Shown piece by piece: positions 44,272-51,204 of a stretch of DNA of 64,000 nt (the first letter of the stretch is position 1; the number at the start of each line of letters is the position of its first letter). The translations under genes were made by a program, and so were the position numbers. This DNA comes from Bog-473 sp963788125 (GTDB lineage Bacteria; Actinomycetota; Acidimicrobiia; Acidimicrobiales; RAAP-2). The notes beneath the pieces are model-generated. The model saw only the letters and a program-made list of their open reading frames with translations, searched no databases and was not told the origin of the DNA. The stretch spans positions 434,001-498,000 of the forward strand of contig CAWBFN010000002.1 in NCBI GenBank assembly GCA_963788125.1, in the 5' to 3' direction.

Positions 44272-45440
44272 GCGCCGGCCGATCGCAGGAGCACGCAACC
44301 GACATACGGCAGCGCGCCGACGGCCACCACCGCGACACCGGCCGACGGGACCTGACGACCCTGCGCCTGGCCCCGCAGCTGAAGGCACGCCTCGTGGACG
44401 AACCCCAACCCGTGCAGGCGGCCACCCGAGAGCTGGCCGCCGTTGGTGTTCATGGGCAGCTCGCCTTCCAGCGAGATGCGCGATCCGCCGTCAACGAAGG
44501 CTCCACTCTCCCCGCGACCGCAGAACCCCAGGGCCTCGAGCCAGAGCATCGTCAAGATGCTGAAGCCGTCATAGATCCCGGCCACGTCGACGTCACCGGG
44601 ACTCAGGTCTGTGCGACCCCACATCTGCCGGGCGGCACGCCTCCCCGGAAGCAGCTCGATGAGCTGGGCGTAGTCGGGACGCGCCGCAGCGGCCATTCCG
44701 AGCGCCTCAATGTGTACGGGAGGGCCGGGAGTGTCTGCCGCATGGTCGACGTGCGACAGCACCAGGGCGGTCGACCCGTCACAATGGACGTCGCAGTCGT
44801 AGAGGCACAGCGGGTCGGCGATCATGCGCGCGTCGAGGTAGCCGGACAAGGTCAGCGGCTCGCGGTAGATGGCCTTCGGATTGAGGGCGGCGTGCCTGCG
44901 GTCGGTCAGGGCGATCTGCCCCAGCTGTTCCCGGGAGGTCCCGTAGTCGTGAAAGTGGCGACGGGCGAGCAGGGCATAGCCGATCGGTGCCGGACCGCCG
45001 CCGAATGCGGTGATCCACGGTCCCCGGCCGGCCACCGCCGCCGAACGGTCAGCCGGCGTGGCCCCGGCTCGTGCGGAGCCTTCTGTGACGGTCCGGTACA
45101 CGACGACGTGGCGGGCGAGCTCCGAGCTGATGGCCAGGGAGGCGTTGACGATCGGCCCGAATTGGGCGGGGCCCTCGAAGTTCCCCATGAGGAGATCCAC
45201 CTCAATGCCCATCGCGTCGCAGACCTCCACCAGCGATGGACCGGCGAAGCCGAGGCCGAGCGCGGTCCCGCCTCCAGGATACGTCACCATGGCGCCGATA
45301 TCCGGCGGCGACAGCCCGGCGTCAAGGAGTGCCGCACCGATCGCGTCGAGGGTCAAGCTGAGAGGGGATCGCCCGAGCCGACGCCCTACGTCCGACTGGC
45401 CGATCCCCGAGATGATGACGTCATCCTCGAATTTCCGCAT
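44268..45440 (-). CDS. Thiolase-fold/lipid-transfer protein-like, no nucleophilic cysteine
   Basis: This 390-residue protein starts MRKFEDDVIISGIGQSDVGR. The position of the thiolase Cys reads LLMGNFEGPAQFGPIV. Strong family motifs follow: GIYDGFSILTMLWLEALGFCGRGESGAFV and NTNGGQLSGGRLHGLGFVHEACLQLRG, as in Ltp2-type proteins, with a His in GGRLHGLG. The stop overlaps the DUF35 start (ATGA). Of the three thiolase-fold proteins in the run it looks most like a retro-aldolase catalytic subunit. The cupin gene ends 27 bases upstream. Confidence 0.8.
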   Translation of the reverse strand: MRKFEDDVIISGIGQSDVGRRLGRSPLSLTLDAIGAALLDAGLSPPDIGAMVTYPGGGTALGLGFAGPSLVEVCDAMGIEVDLLMGNFEGPAQFGPIVNASLAISSELARHVVVYRTVTEGSARAGATPADRSAAVAGRGPWITAFGGGPAPIGYALLARRHFHDYGTSREQLGQIALTDRRHAALNPKAIYREPLTLSGYLDARMIADPLCLYDCDVHCDGSTALVLSHVDHAADTPGPPVHIEALGMAAAARPDYAQLIELLPGRRAARQMWGRTDLSPGDVDVAGIYDGFSILTMLWLEALGFCGRGESGAFVDGGSRISLEGELPMNTNGGQLSGGRLHGLGFVHEACLQLRGQAQGRQVPSAGVAVVAVGALPYVGCVLLRSAGA

Positions 45441-45467
45441 GCGGGGGCGGCAGTGTACCAGGGCACC

Positions 45468-46037
45468 CTACGACGAGTGGGCGCGTACCTGTTCTGCATT
45501 GGCGCGGTAGAGAGGCCCCGAGGTGATCGTCGCCCATGCGCCGGCGTTGGCCCGGACGGCCTCTTGCGCCTCTTCGAGTCGGCCGTCGGGATTGTCGGTG
45601 TAGATGACGGTGACCGTGTCTGCATCGCGGAATATCTCGAGGACCTCGACGCCTTCGGGCCCTGCCGTGTAGTAGTACGGCGTCTGCGCCGAGACGGCGA
45701 AGCAGTCGCCGGGCAGCAGCGTCTCGTTCCCCATGAAGCCGACCGCCGATCCCGAGACGACCACGTAGAGGCTGTTGACGTCATGCTTGTGCCGGAAGAG
45801 AGGGAAGTTGGGCTTGAAGAACAGGTAGACGACGGAGAGGCCGCCTTCGTCGCGGTCCTGGTGCACCAGGAGCCGTGATGAAGAGCACTCCGAACTGGCC
45901 AGGGTGCTCGCGGTGTCGCGGAGTTCCTCGTTCCCCTCGAAATCGCTCGTCGCCGCACCACTTTCGTGCAGCTCCGGCGCTTCGGCAGCCCTGTAGATCC
46001 GTACTCCGCGCTCGGTGTTGTCCGGTGTCGGCGTCAT
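45468..46037 (-). CDS. Cupin domain protein
   Basis: This 189-residue protein has a first cupin motif PLFRHKHDVNSLYVVVSGSAVGFMG at about 79-103, with two histidines and a tyrosine where Glu is common, and a second motif LLPGDCFAVSAQTPYYYTAGPEG whose histidine is replaced by Tyr. The modified metal site makes dioxygenase activity uncertain, and a ligand-binding role is equally possible. The N-terminus is polar with no signal peptide. It sits between the TIM-barrel isomerase (97 bases) and the first thiolase-fold gene (27 bases) on the same strand. Confidence 0.72.
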   Translation of the reverse strand: MTPTPDNTERGVRIYRAAEAPELHESGAATSDFEGNEELRDTASTLASSECSSSRLLVHQDRDEGGLSVVYLFFKPNFPLFRHKHDVNSLYVVVSGSAVGFMGNETLLPGDCFAVSAQTPYYYTAGPEGVEVLEIFRDADTVTVIYTDNPDGRLEEAQEAVRANAGAWATITSGPLYRANAEQVRAHSS

Positions 46038-46134
46038 CGCGCACCCCTCCCACGTCTTCGCGTTGCCCGGCAGACGCTGAGCACGGGCACGATACGTCGA
46101 GCGACCCGTGGCGTCAAAGGTTGCGGTCTGGAAA

Positions 46135-46896
46135 TCATGCGCCGAGGCGTTCCAGTACTTCGTCGAGGTAGTGGAGGCTGCGCTCGACCGCCGAGTGGTA
46201 GCCCTCCTCCTCTATTGCCGCGCCGATGATCTCCAGATCGAACACACCCTCGTACCCGCTGTGGAGCAGCATGGCGAGTAGCTGCTCCAACGGGATGTCA
46301 CCGTCGCCGACCACGGCTCGGCTGCCGGCCACGGAGGTTCCCACCGTGAAATCACAGATCTGCACCAGCGAGAGCATGCCGAGGTCGGTCCGCACCGCCT
46401 GTTCGAGGCCCCGCTCGTACCAGCAGCTGTACAGATCGAGCACGGTGGTCATACCGGCGTCGCGCGCGACGTCGACGGCGTCGCGATAGGTGAAGAGGAA
46501 GCTGAGGTCCGATCGAAGCGGGTTGGTCGGCTCCACCGCCAGTTTGACCCCGGCCTCCTGGGCATGGACCACGAAGGGCTCCATCTCCGTGACGAAGGCC
46601 GCCGCCGCCTGCTCCCACAGCCGAGCGCCGATGGTCCCGCTGCATATGTAGACGACGTCGGCGCCCACCGTGGCAGCCAGGTCGATCGACTCGTGCAGGA
46701 CGTGAACCTCGGTGGCGATGTTCGACACCCGCAGTCCCTCGACGAGCGCCGGAGCGTTCTGCCAGCCGATGGCCTCCATCTTCGGCGAGATCAACCCGAC
46801 ATGGTCGATGCCGAGCTCCTTCCACAGTTTCAGATCGTCGTCGAACGACTGGCGGAACGAGCTCAGGCTGTTGACAGAAATGCGGGGGTGGGCCAT
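46135..46896 (-). CDS. Sugar phosphate isomerase/epimerase-like TIM-barrel protein
   Basis: This 253-residue xylose-isomerase-like barrel reads MAHPRISVNSLSSFRQSFDDDLKLWKELGIDHVGLIS at its start. Metal-site candidates are Glu in KLAVEPTNPL at about 127, Asp in TVLDLYSCWYE at about 160, His or Asp in LVQICDFTVG, and Glu in GVFDLEIIG at about 227. Its relatives isomerise ketoses, dehydrate inosose or open related rings. It would be the first gene of the six-gene run that continues with cupin, thiolase-fold and DUF35 genes. A second, partial member of the family begins at 63724. Confidence 0.8.
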   Translation of the reverse strand: MAHPRISVNSLSSFRQSFDDDLKLWKELGIDHVGLISPKMEAIGWQNAPALVEGLRVSNIATEVHVLHESIDLAATVGADVVYICSGTIGARLWEQAAAAFVTEMEPFVVHAQEAGVKLAVEPTNPLRSDLSFLFTYRDAVDVARDAGMTTVLDLYSCWYERGLEQAVRTDLGMLSLVQICDFTVGTSVAGSRAVVGDGDIPLEQLLAMLLHSGYEGVFDLEIIGAAIEEEGYHSAVERSLHYLDEVLERLGA

Positions 46897-46952
46897 CGCC
46901 AGGAGGCTAACAGGGCGACTTTCGCGTCCGTCTGCGCACTCGGACAGAGGCC

Positions 46953-47867
46953 TCAGGCGGGTGCCGTGCCGTCCGGCCGCGGCGTCACCAGAGCGTCGAG
47001 GCGGCCGAGGGCGGTGTCCAGGTCGGCGGCTCGGGCCCGGTACGCCGCATCGGCCTGTCCGAGCTGCTCCGGACTGGGAGCCTGCGCCCCGTCGCGTAGC
47101 AGCCGATCGGCCTCGAGGGCAAAGACGACCCCGCGCAGTGCCTCGGCGGTTGTCCTGGCAGCCGACGCGTCCTCGTTCGACAGCGCGGCGGCTCCGGCCC
47201 GGTCGAGGCCCTGGGCCGCCTGCTCCACTCGCTCGCGCACCGATCCCCAGTGTCCGGTATCGACGATGGCACTTCCGGAAGCGGGCAGGAGGTCACGGGC
47301 GAGCCGCGCCCCGTCCAGGACGCCGATGGTGTCGCGCCGCCAGGCCAGCTCGGCTTCCTTCTGGCCATGCCGGCGCACGACCATCACGATCAGGGTGACG
47401 AGGATGGCCGCGAGCACCAGGGCGAGGGCCAGCCACCACCACGTCGACGAGGTCGTCGTGGAGTGGGTGACCGTGACGGTCGAAGGTGTCGATGGTTGCG
47501 TCGTGGTCGTGGTGGTGGTCGCCGGTCCGGTGGTGGTGGTCGCCGGTCCGGTCGTCGTGGTGGCCGGTGCCGTGGTGGTGGTCGCCGGTGCCGTGGTGGT
47601 GGTCGCCGGTCCGGTGGTCGTGGTCGTGGGGGTCGCCGGATCGGTGGTGGTGGTCGCCGGATCGGTGGTGGACGTCGTGCCCGGCGGGCGAACAGTGCTC
47701 CCGGTCGTCGGGGAGATGCTCGTCGTCGTGAGGGATCCGGCCCCTGCCGTCTGGGACGGCGAACGTGTTGCCGTCCCACAGGCGGCGAGGAGTAGACCAA
47801 CCACCACCACGATCGAGCCGATGGCGGCCGCCGTCCGGCGATGACATCTGCGCCCGCTCACGCTCAT
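46953..47867 (-). CDS. Threonine-rich lipoprotein/membrane protein
   Basis: This 304-residue protein starts at the ATG at 47867. Its N-terminus is a lipoprotein-like signal (IGSIVVVVGLLLAACGT, lipobox LAAC). An extracellular low-complexity segment of about 90 residues is built of PATTTT-like repeats, followed by a membrane helix (about 145-167) and a helical cytoplasmic C-terminus of about 135 residues rich in Ala, Arg and Glu. The lipid anchor and the later helix make the topology unusual. The function is unknown; the Thr-rich part may be O-glycosylated, as is common in actinobacteria (inference). It stands upstream of the TIM-barrel gene by 56 bases on the same strand. Confidence 0.7.
   Translation of the reverse strand: MSVSGRRCHRRTAAAIGSIVVVVGLLLAACGTATRSPSQTAGAGSLTTTSISPTTGSTVRPPGTTSTTDPATTTTDPATPTTTTTGPATTTTAPATTTTAPATTTTGPATTTTGPATTTTTTTQPSTPSTVTVTHSTTTSSTWWWLALALVLAAILVTLIVMVVRRHGQKEAELAWRRDTIGVLDGARLARDLLPASGSAIVDTGHWGSVRERVEQAAQGLDRAGAAALSNEDASAARTTAEALRGVVFALEADRLLRDGAQAPSPEQLGQADAAYRARAADLDTALGRLDALVTPRPDGTAPA
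47500..47690. repeat. Short repeats coding the PATTTT segment
   Basis: On the plus strand, units like gtggtggtggtcgccggt recur about nine times with single-base changes. They encode the Thr/Pro repeats of the lipoprotein in its minus-strand frame. The units keep the codon phase, so copy number can change without breaking the gene. This is coding low-complexity DNA, not a mobile repeat. Confidence 0.8.
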
Positions 47868-48017
47868 ACCCGTTCGATCCTCTCGAGGTCGTTGCTCATC
47901 TCGTGTGCGCTCCTTCACCCGTGTAGAGACGCCGTCCCGGCCCGGGCGCTCAAGATGGCCTTCGTGGGGGTGAGTCGCTAGATTACTGCCACTTTCCGAC
48001 GTCAGATTGGCTGGCCC

Positions 48018-48671
48018 GTGACCTTCGAACTCATCCTCATCGGGCTGGTCATCACGCTCGAGCCGATCCCCCTGACGGCCTTCCTCTTGGTGCTCGGGTC
48101 GAAGGGCGGCGTCAGGAAGGGGGCCGGCTTCATCTTCGGATGGCTCGTGTCACTGGCCATTGTCGTTTCCGTCACCCTGGTGGTGACCGGGAACAAGCCG
48201 CCCGCGCCCAGCACAGCGCCGTCGCTCGCCGCCCTGGCCGTGAAGATCCTCATCGGTGTGGGGCTGCTGATCATCGCCGCACGCCAGTGGCGCAAGATGG
48301 GCAAGCCGAAGAAGCCGAAGAAGACCCCTAAGTGGCAGACCGGCATCGACAACATGTCGCCGTGGTTCGCGATGGGCCTTGCTCCCCTCGTCCAGCCCTG
48401 GGGTCTCATCGCCGCCGGGGTCGCCACCATCACCGAGGCCAAGCTGTCGTCGTGGGAGACCTACGTCGCGCTGTTCCTCTTCTGCGTGGTCTCGACCATC
48501 ACCTATCTGGTATTGGAGATTTACGCCGGCTTCCGGCCCGAGAAGGCCCAGGCCATCCTGGCCAGCACGAAAGCCTGGATCGACAGCCACACCGACCAGG
48601 TGATCATCCTCCTCTCGCTGGTGCTCGGGTTCTGGCTGATCGGAAAGAGCATCTATGTAATTGTCAGCTGA
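48018..48671 (+). CDS. GAP/Sap family integral membrane protein
   Basis: This 217-residue protein has a GTG start and six hydrophobic segments. The N-terminus (ELILIGLVITLEPIPLTAFLLVLGSKGGVRKGAGFIFGW) and NMSPWFAMGLAPLVQPWGLIAAG match the GAP (Sap/GPL-addressing) family, whose mycobacterial members help move sulfolipid or glycopeptidolipid across the membrane. The basic loop KMGKPKKPKKTPK separates two three-helix halves. No glycolipid biosynthesis gene is nearby. The end of the gene is duplicated as a 16-base repeat. Confidence 0.8.
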   Translation: MTFELILIGLVITLEPIPLTAFLLVLGSKGGVRKGAGFIFGWLVSLAIVVSVTLVVTGNKPPAPSTAPSLAALAVKILIGVGLLIIAARQWRKMGKPKKPKKTPKWQTGIDNMSPWFAMGLAPLVQPWGLIAAGVATITEAKLSSWETYVALFLFCVVSTITYLVLEIYAGFRPEKAQAILASTKAWIDSHTDQVIILLSLVLGFWLIGKSIYVIVS

Positions 48672-48688
48672 CGTAATTGTCAGCTGAC
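48657..48688. repeat. 16-base tandem duplication across the stop codon
   Basis: gtaattgtcagctgac is repeated exactly twice (48657-48672 and 48673-48688), the first copy holding the final codons and the TGA of the GAP gene. Each copy includes the palindrome GTCAGCTGAC. It looks like a recent slippage duplication and may act as tandem dyads after the gene. Confidence 0.85.
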
Positions 48689-48749
48689 GTCGGTGGGGCC
48701 TGCCCTGCGAAGGCGCTCCCCAGGGCGACAGGGACGTGGGAAAAACAAC

Positions 48750-48778
48750 TTGAGGGTTCACCCCCCGTGTTCTAGTGT
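48750..48778 (+). promoter_or_regulatory. Candidate sigma-70-type promoter for the DUF6325 gene
   Basis: TTGAGG (48750-48755) and TAGTGT (48773-48778) are separated by exactly 17 bases and lie 77 bases before the ATG at 48855. This matches vegetative -35/-10 spacing with moderate consensus. Confidence 0.5.
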
Positions 48779-48854
48779 GCGAAGGCAAAGGGTTCTTCGG
48801 GCGGCGAGCACAGGCCCCCGGCTCCGCAGGACCACGATCTCGGAGGTAGCAGAG

Positions 48855-49277
48855 ATGGCAGTCGGTCCTATCGAGTACATCGTCGTCGGGTTCCCGGGCA
48901 ACAAATTCAACGGGCAGATCGTCCCGGAGCTGGCCAAACTGATTGAGAGCCGGACGATCCGGATCCTCGACCTGATCTTCGTGGGCAAGGACGATGGCGG
49001 CGACGTCGTGGCCTTCGAGTTCGACCAGCTCGACGAGCTCGAGGCGTTCGCCAGCCTCGACGGCGATATCGGCGGCCTCCTGAGCGACGAGGATGTGGCC
49101 TACGTCGGCTCCATCCTCGAGCCGGGCAACTCGGCTGCACTCCTCGTCTGGGAGGACCTGTGGGCCGCCCCCTTTGCGGCCGCCGTACTCGATTCGGGCG
49201 GCGTGCTCCTGGAAAGTGCGCGCATCCCTCATCAACTGGCCCAAGAGGCCTTGGCCGCCCTTGAGGCGGCTGGCTGA
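48855..49277 (+). CDS. DUF6325 family protein
   Basis: This 140-residue protein starts at an ATG with a strong GGAGGT at 48842-48847. The sequence GPIEYIVVGFPGNKFNGQIVPELAKLIESRTIRILDLIFVGKD and the Ala-rich hydrophobic end (LLVWEDLWAAPFAAAVLDSGG) are characteristic of this actinobacterial family of unknown function. In many actinobacteria a SHOCT-domain gene follows, as here. The C-terminus may associate with the membrane. It is the first gene of a three-gene cassette. Confidence 0.8.
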   Translation: MAVGPIEYIVVGFPGNKFNGQIVPELAKLIESRTIRILDLIFVGKDDGGDVVAFEFDQLDELEAFASLDGDIGGLLSDEDVAYVGSILEPGNSAALLVWEDLWAAPFAAAVLDSGGVLLESARIPHQLAQEALAALEAAG

Positions 49278-49344
49278 GACTGAGGGCCCACGGCGGCGCA
49301 CGCCGACGCACGATCAAACAAATCACGATCAGGAGGAACTCATC

Positions 49345-49617
49345 ATGCTGCGACGTCGACCCATCGCCAGAATGGCGGTCCGCACCACGGCAGTGGTCGG
49401 TACTGCCGCAGTGGTCGGAGGCCACATGGCCAACAAACACGCCCAGGCAGCCCAGGAAGCCCAAGCAGCCCAGGCTCCGGCGTATGCCGCTCCGCCGCCC
49501 GTCGAGGAAGCGGCCGAGGACCCTTACGAGGCGCTCACCAAGCTGGGCCAGCTCCACGAGCAGGGCATCCTCACCGACGAGGAGTTCGCCGCGGAGAAGG
49601 CCAAGATTCTCGGCTGA
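49345..49617 (+). CDS. Short SHOCT-domain protein
   Basis: This 90-residue protein starts at the ATG at 49345 after AGGAGGA. A basic N-terminus with a weakly hydrophobic stretch (AVRTTAVVGTAAVVGGHM, about 11-28) is followed by an Ala/Gln-rich linker and the C-terminal SHOCT motif DPYEALTKLGQLHEQGILTDEEFAAEKAKIL. SHOCT motifs promote oligomerisation or partner binding at the ends of proteins. It lies 67 bases after the DUF6325 gene and about 100 bases before a micro-membrane-protein gene. Confidence 0.85.
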   Translation: MLRRRPIARMAVRTTAVVGTAAVVGGHMANKHAQAAQEAQAAQAPAYAAPPPVEEAAEDPYEALTKLGQLHEQGILTDEEFAAEKAKILG

Positions 49618-49688
49618 CGAAGGGGTCTGGTCGCGCCGGACCGGCTGGCGAGCTGTCGTCGGACCACGATCGGTCACCGGACAACCGT

Positions 49689-49718
49689 CAAAGGGGATAT
49701 CGAGCAAAGGGGATATCG
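49689..49718. repeat. Direct repeat of 14 bases before a micro-ORF
   Basis: caaaggggatatcg occurs at 49689-49702 and again at 49705-49718, ending one base before the ATG at 49720. Each contains a Shine-Dalgarno-like AAAGGGGAT; the second is the likely ribosome site of the next gene. Duplication of a ribosome site is a recent event or a control element. Confidence 0.7.
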
Positions 49719-49719
49719 G

Positions 49720-49878
49720 ATGGGCTGGGGCATCGGTGGCGGAATCCTTTACTTCGTGTTGCTGGTGACTCTCGGCATCTGGTCGATTCGCAAGGGTCAC
49801 TGGGTCATGTTCCTGGTGGGGATCTTCCTGCCGATCTTTTGGTTCATCGGCGCGTTGATGCCTCGACGGGTGCGTTGA
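49720..49878 (+). CDS. 52-residue membrane micro-protein
   Basis: The ATG follows AAAGGGGAT with 7-base spacing. The product, MGWGIGGGILYFVLLVTLG then IWSIRKGHWVMFLVGIFLPIFWFIGALMPRRVR, has two hydrophobic helices around a basic turn (RKGHW) and a basic C-terminus. It resembles the phospholipase D-N/SHOCT-associated small membrane proteins often found beside SHOCT genes, but I cannot assign a function. It is too short for routine gene finding. It closes the DUF6325-SHOCT-micro-protein cassette. Confidence 0.7.
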   Translation: MGWGIGGGILYFVLLVTLGIWSIRKGHWVMFLVGIFLPIFWFIGALMPRRVR

Positions 49879-49935
49879 CCGCTCGAACGGGCGCGATCTC
49901 CTACATCGGCCCCCTCGGGTCCCACGGGGGGACAG

Positions 49936-51168
49936 GTGGATAGGGACGAAGCCGGGAGCGTCTTCACCGATCCGAGCGCCTACGCCCACGAGGAGCGGTT
50001 CCACGCCGCGTGCGCGTTGTTGCGACGGGAGTCGCCCGTGCACCGGGTCGAGACGGAGGGCTTCAACCCGTTTTGGGCCGTCACCAAGCACGATGACGTG
50101 ATGGAGATCGAGCGTCAACCGGAGCGGTGGCTGAACGCGCCGCGGCCGGCGCTCGTGTCGAGGGACGGAGACAGCAACCGCTCGGGCCGTGGTCTGCCCA
50201 TCCGGTCACTGGTGCAGATGGACGCACCCGATCACCCCGTGTACCGCCACATCAGCGCCGACTGGTTCAAGCCGAGGAGCATCGAACGTCTCAACGATCG
50301 CGCCGCCGAGCTCGCCAAGCGCTTCGTCGATCGGATGGCCGAGCTGGGTGGCAGGTGTGATTTCGTCACCGACGTCGCCGTCCACTACCCGCTGTACGTG
50401 ATCCTCTCCCTCCTCGGTCTGCCAGAAGAGGACTTCCCGCGGATGCTCACGCTCACCCAGGAGCTGTTCGGGACGTCGGACCCCGAGCTCGGGCGGGGAA
50501 AGGACCACCAGGCACTACGGGACACCCTGCTCGACTTCTTCACGTACTTCGAGGAGATCGTCGAGCAACGTAGAGGTAGACCGAGCGAGGACCTCGCCGG
50601 CGTCATCGCCAACGCCACCATTGAGGGCGAGCCCATCGGCACGATGGAGGCCATCGGCTACTACGTCCTGATCGCCACCGCCGGTCACGACACGACGAGC
50701 TCGGCGATCGCCGGCGGACTGCAGGCACTGATCGAACATCCCGATCAGCGGCAGCGGCTGGTGGATGATCCCCCTCTCGTCGCATCCGCCGTCGAGGAGA
50801 TGATCCGATGGGTGTCCCCCGTCAAGCAGTTCATGCGCACGGCCGTCGAGGACTACGTCTTGCGGGGCGTCCCGATCGCGGCGGGAGAGACCGTCCTTCT
50901 GTCGTACCCGTCGGCCAATCGCGACGAGGACATCTTCGACCGACCCGACCTCTTCGACGTCGGCCGCAGCCCGAATCGCCACATCGCATTCGGGTTCGGG
51001 GCCCACTACTGCCTGGGGACCCACCTGGCGCGCATGGAGGCGCGCGCCTTCTACAACGAGTTGCTCCCGCGGCTACGGACGATTGAGCTGGCGGGCGAAC
51101 CCGCGTACATGAAGACGCTGTTCGTCGGCGGGCCGAAGCATCTGCCGATCAGCTACACGCTGGACTGA
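49936..51168 (+). CDS. Cytochrome P450
   Basis: This 410-residue P450 starts at a GTG at 49936, after GGGGGGACAG. The I-helix is ATAGHDTTSSAIAGG at about 249, the K-helix ExxR is EEMIR at about 291, and the heme loop FGFGAHYCLGTHLARME has its cysteine at about 359. The I-helix acid-threonine pair is Asp-Thr. It is a soluble class I enzyme similar to CYPs that hydroxylate terpenoids, steroids or alkanes. No ferredoxin or reductase is adjacent. It differs clearly from the P450 at 950-2149 (different I-helix and heme-loop residues), so the two are not recent duplicates. Confidence 0.94.
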   Translation: MDRDEAGSVFTDPSAYAHEERFHAACALLRRESPVHRVETEGFNPFWAVTKHDDVMEIERQPERWLNAPRPALVSRDGDSNRSGRGLPIRSLVQMDAPDHPVYRHISADWFKPRSIERLNDRAAELAKRFVDRMAELGGRCDFVTDVAVHYPLYVILSLLGLPEEDFPRMLTLTQELFGTSDPELGRGKDHQALRDTLLDFFTYFEEIVEQRRGRPSEDLAGVIANATIEGEPIGTMEAIGYYVLIATAGHDTTSSAIAGGLQALIEHPDQRQRLVDDPPLVASAVEEMIRWVSPVKQFMRTAVEDYVLRGVPIAAGETVLLSYPSANRDEDIFDRPDLFDVGRSPNRHIAFGFGAHYCLGTHLARMEARAFYNELLPRLRTIELAGEPAYMKTLFVGGPKHLPISYTLD

Positions 51169-51204
51169 GTCCTTCGAGCGAGCCCGGTCCCCCGGGTGCG
51201 TCGT

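Noticed and set aside
33699..46896. Laterally acquired catabolic island
   Set aside because: Base composition and codon use look like the flanks, and no boundary repeats or recombinases were seen; insertion is possible but unsupported.
47500..47690. CRISPR-like array
   Set aside because: Units are contiguous, degenerate and in codon phase with no unique spacers; they encode Thr/Pro repeats.
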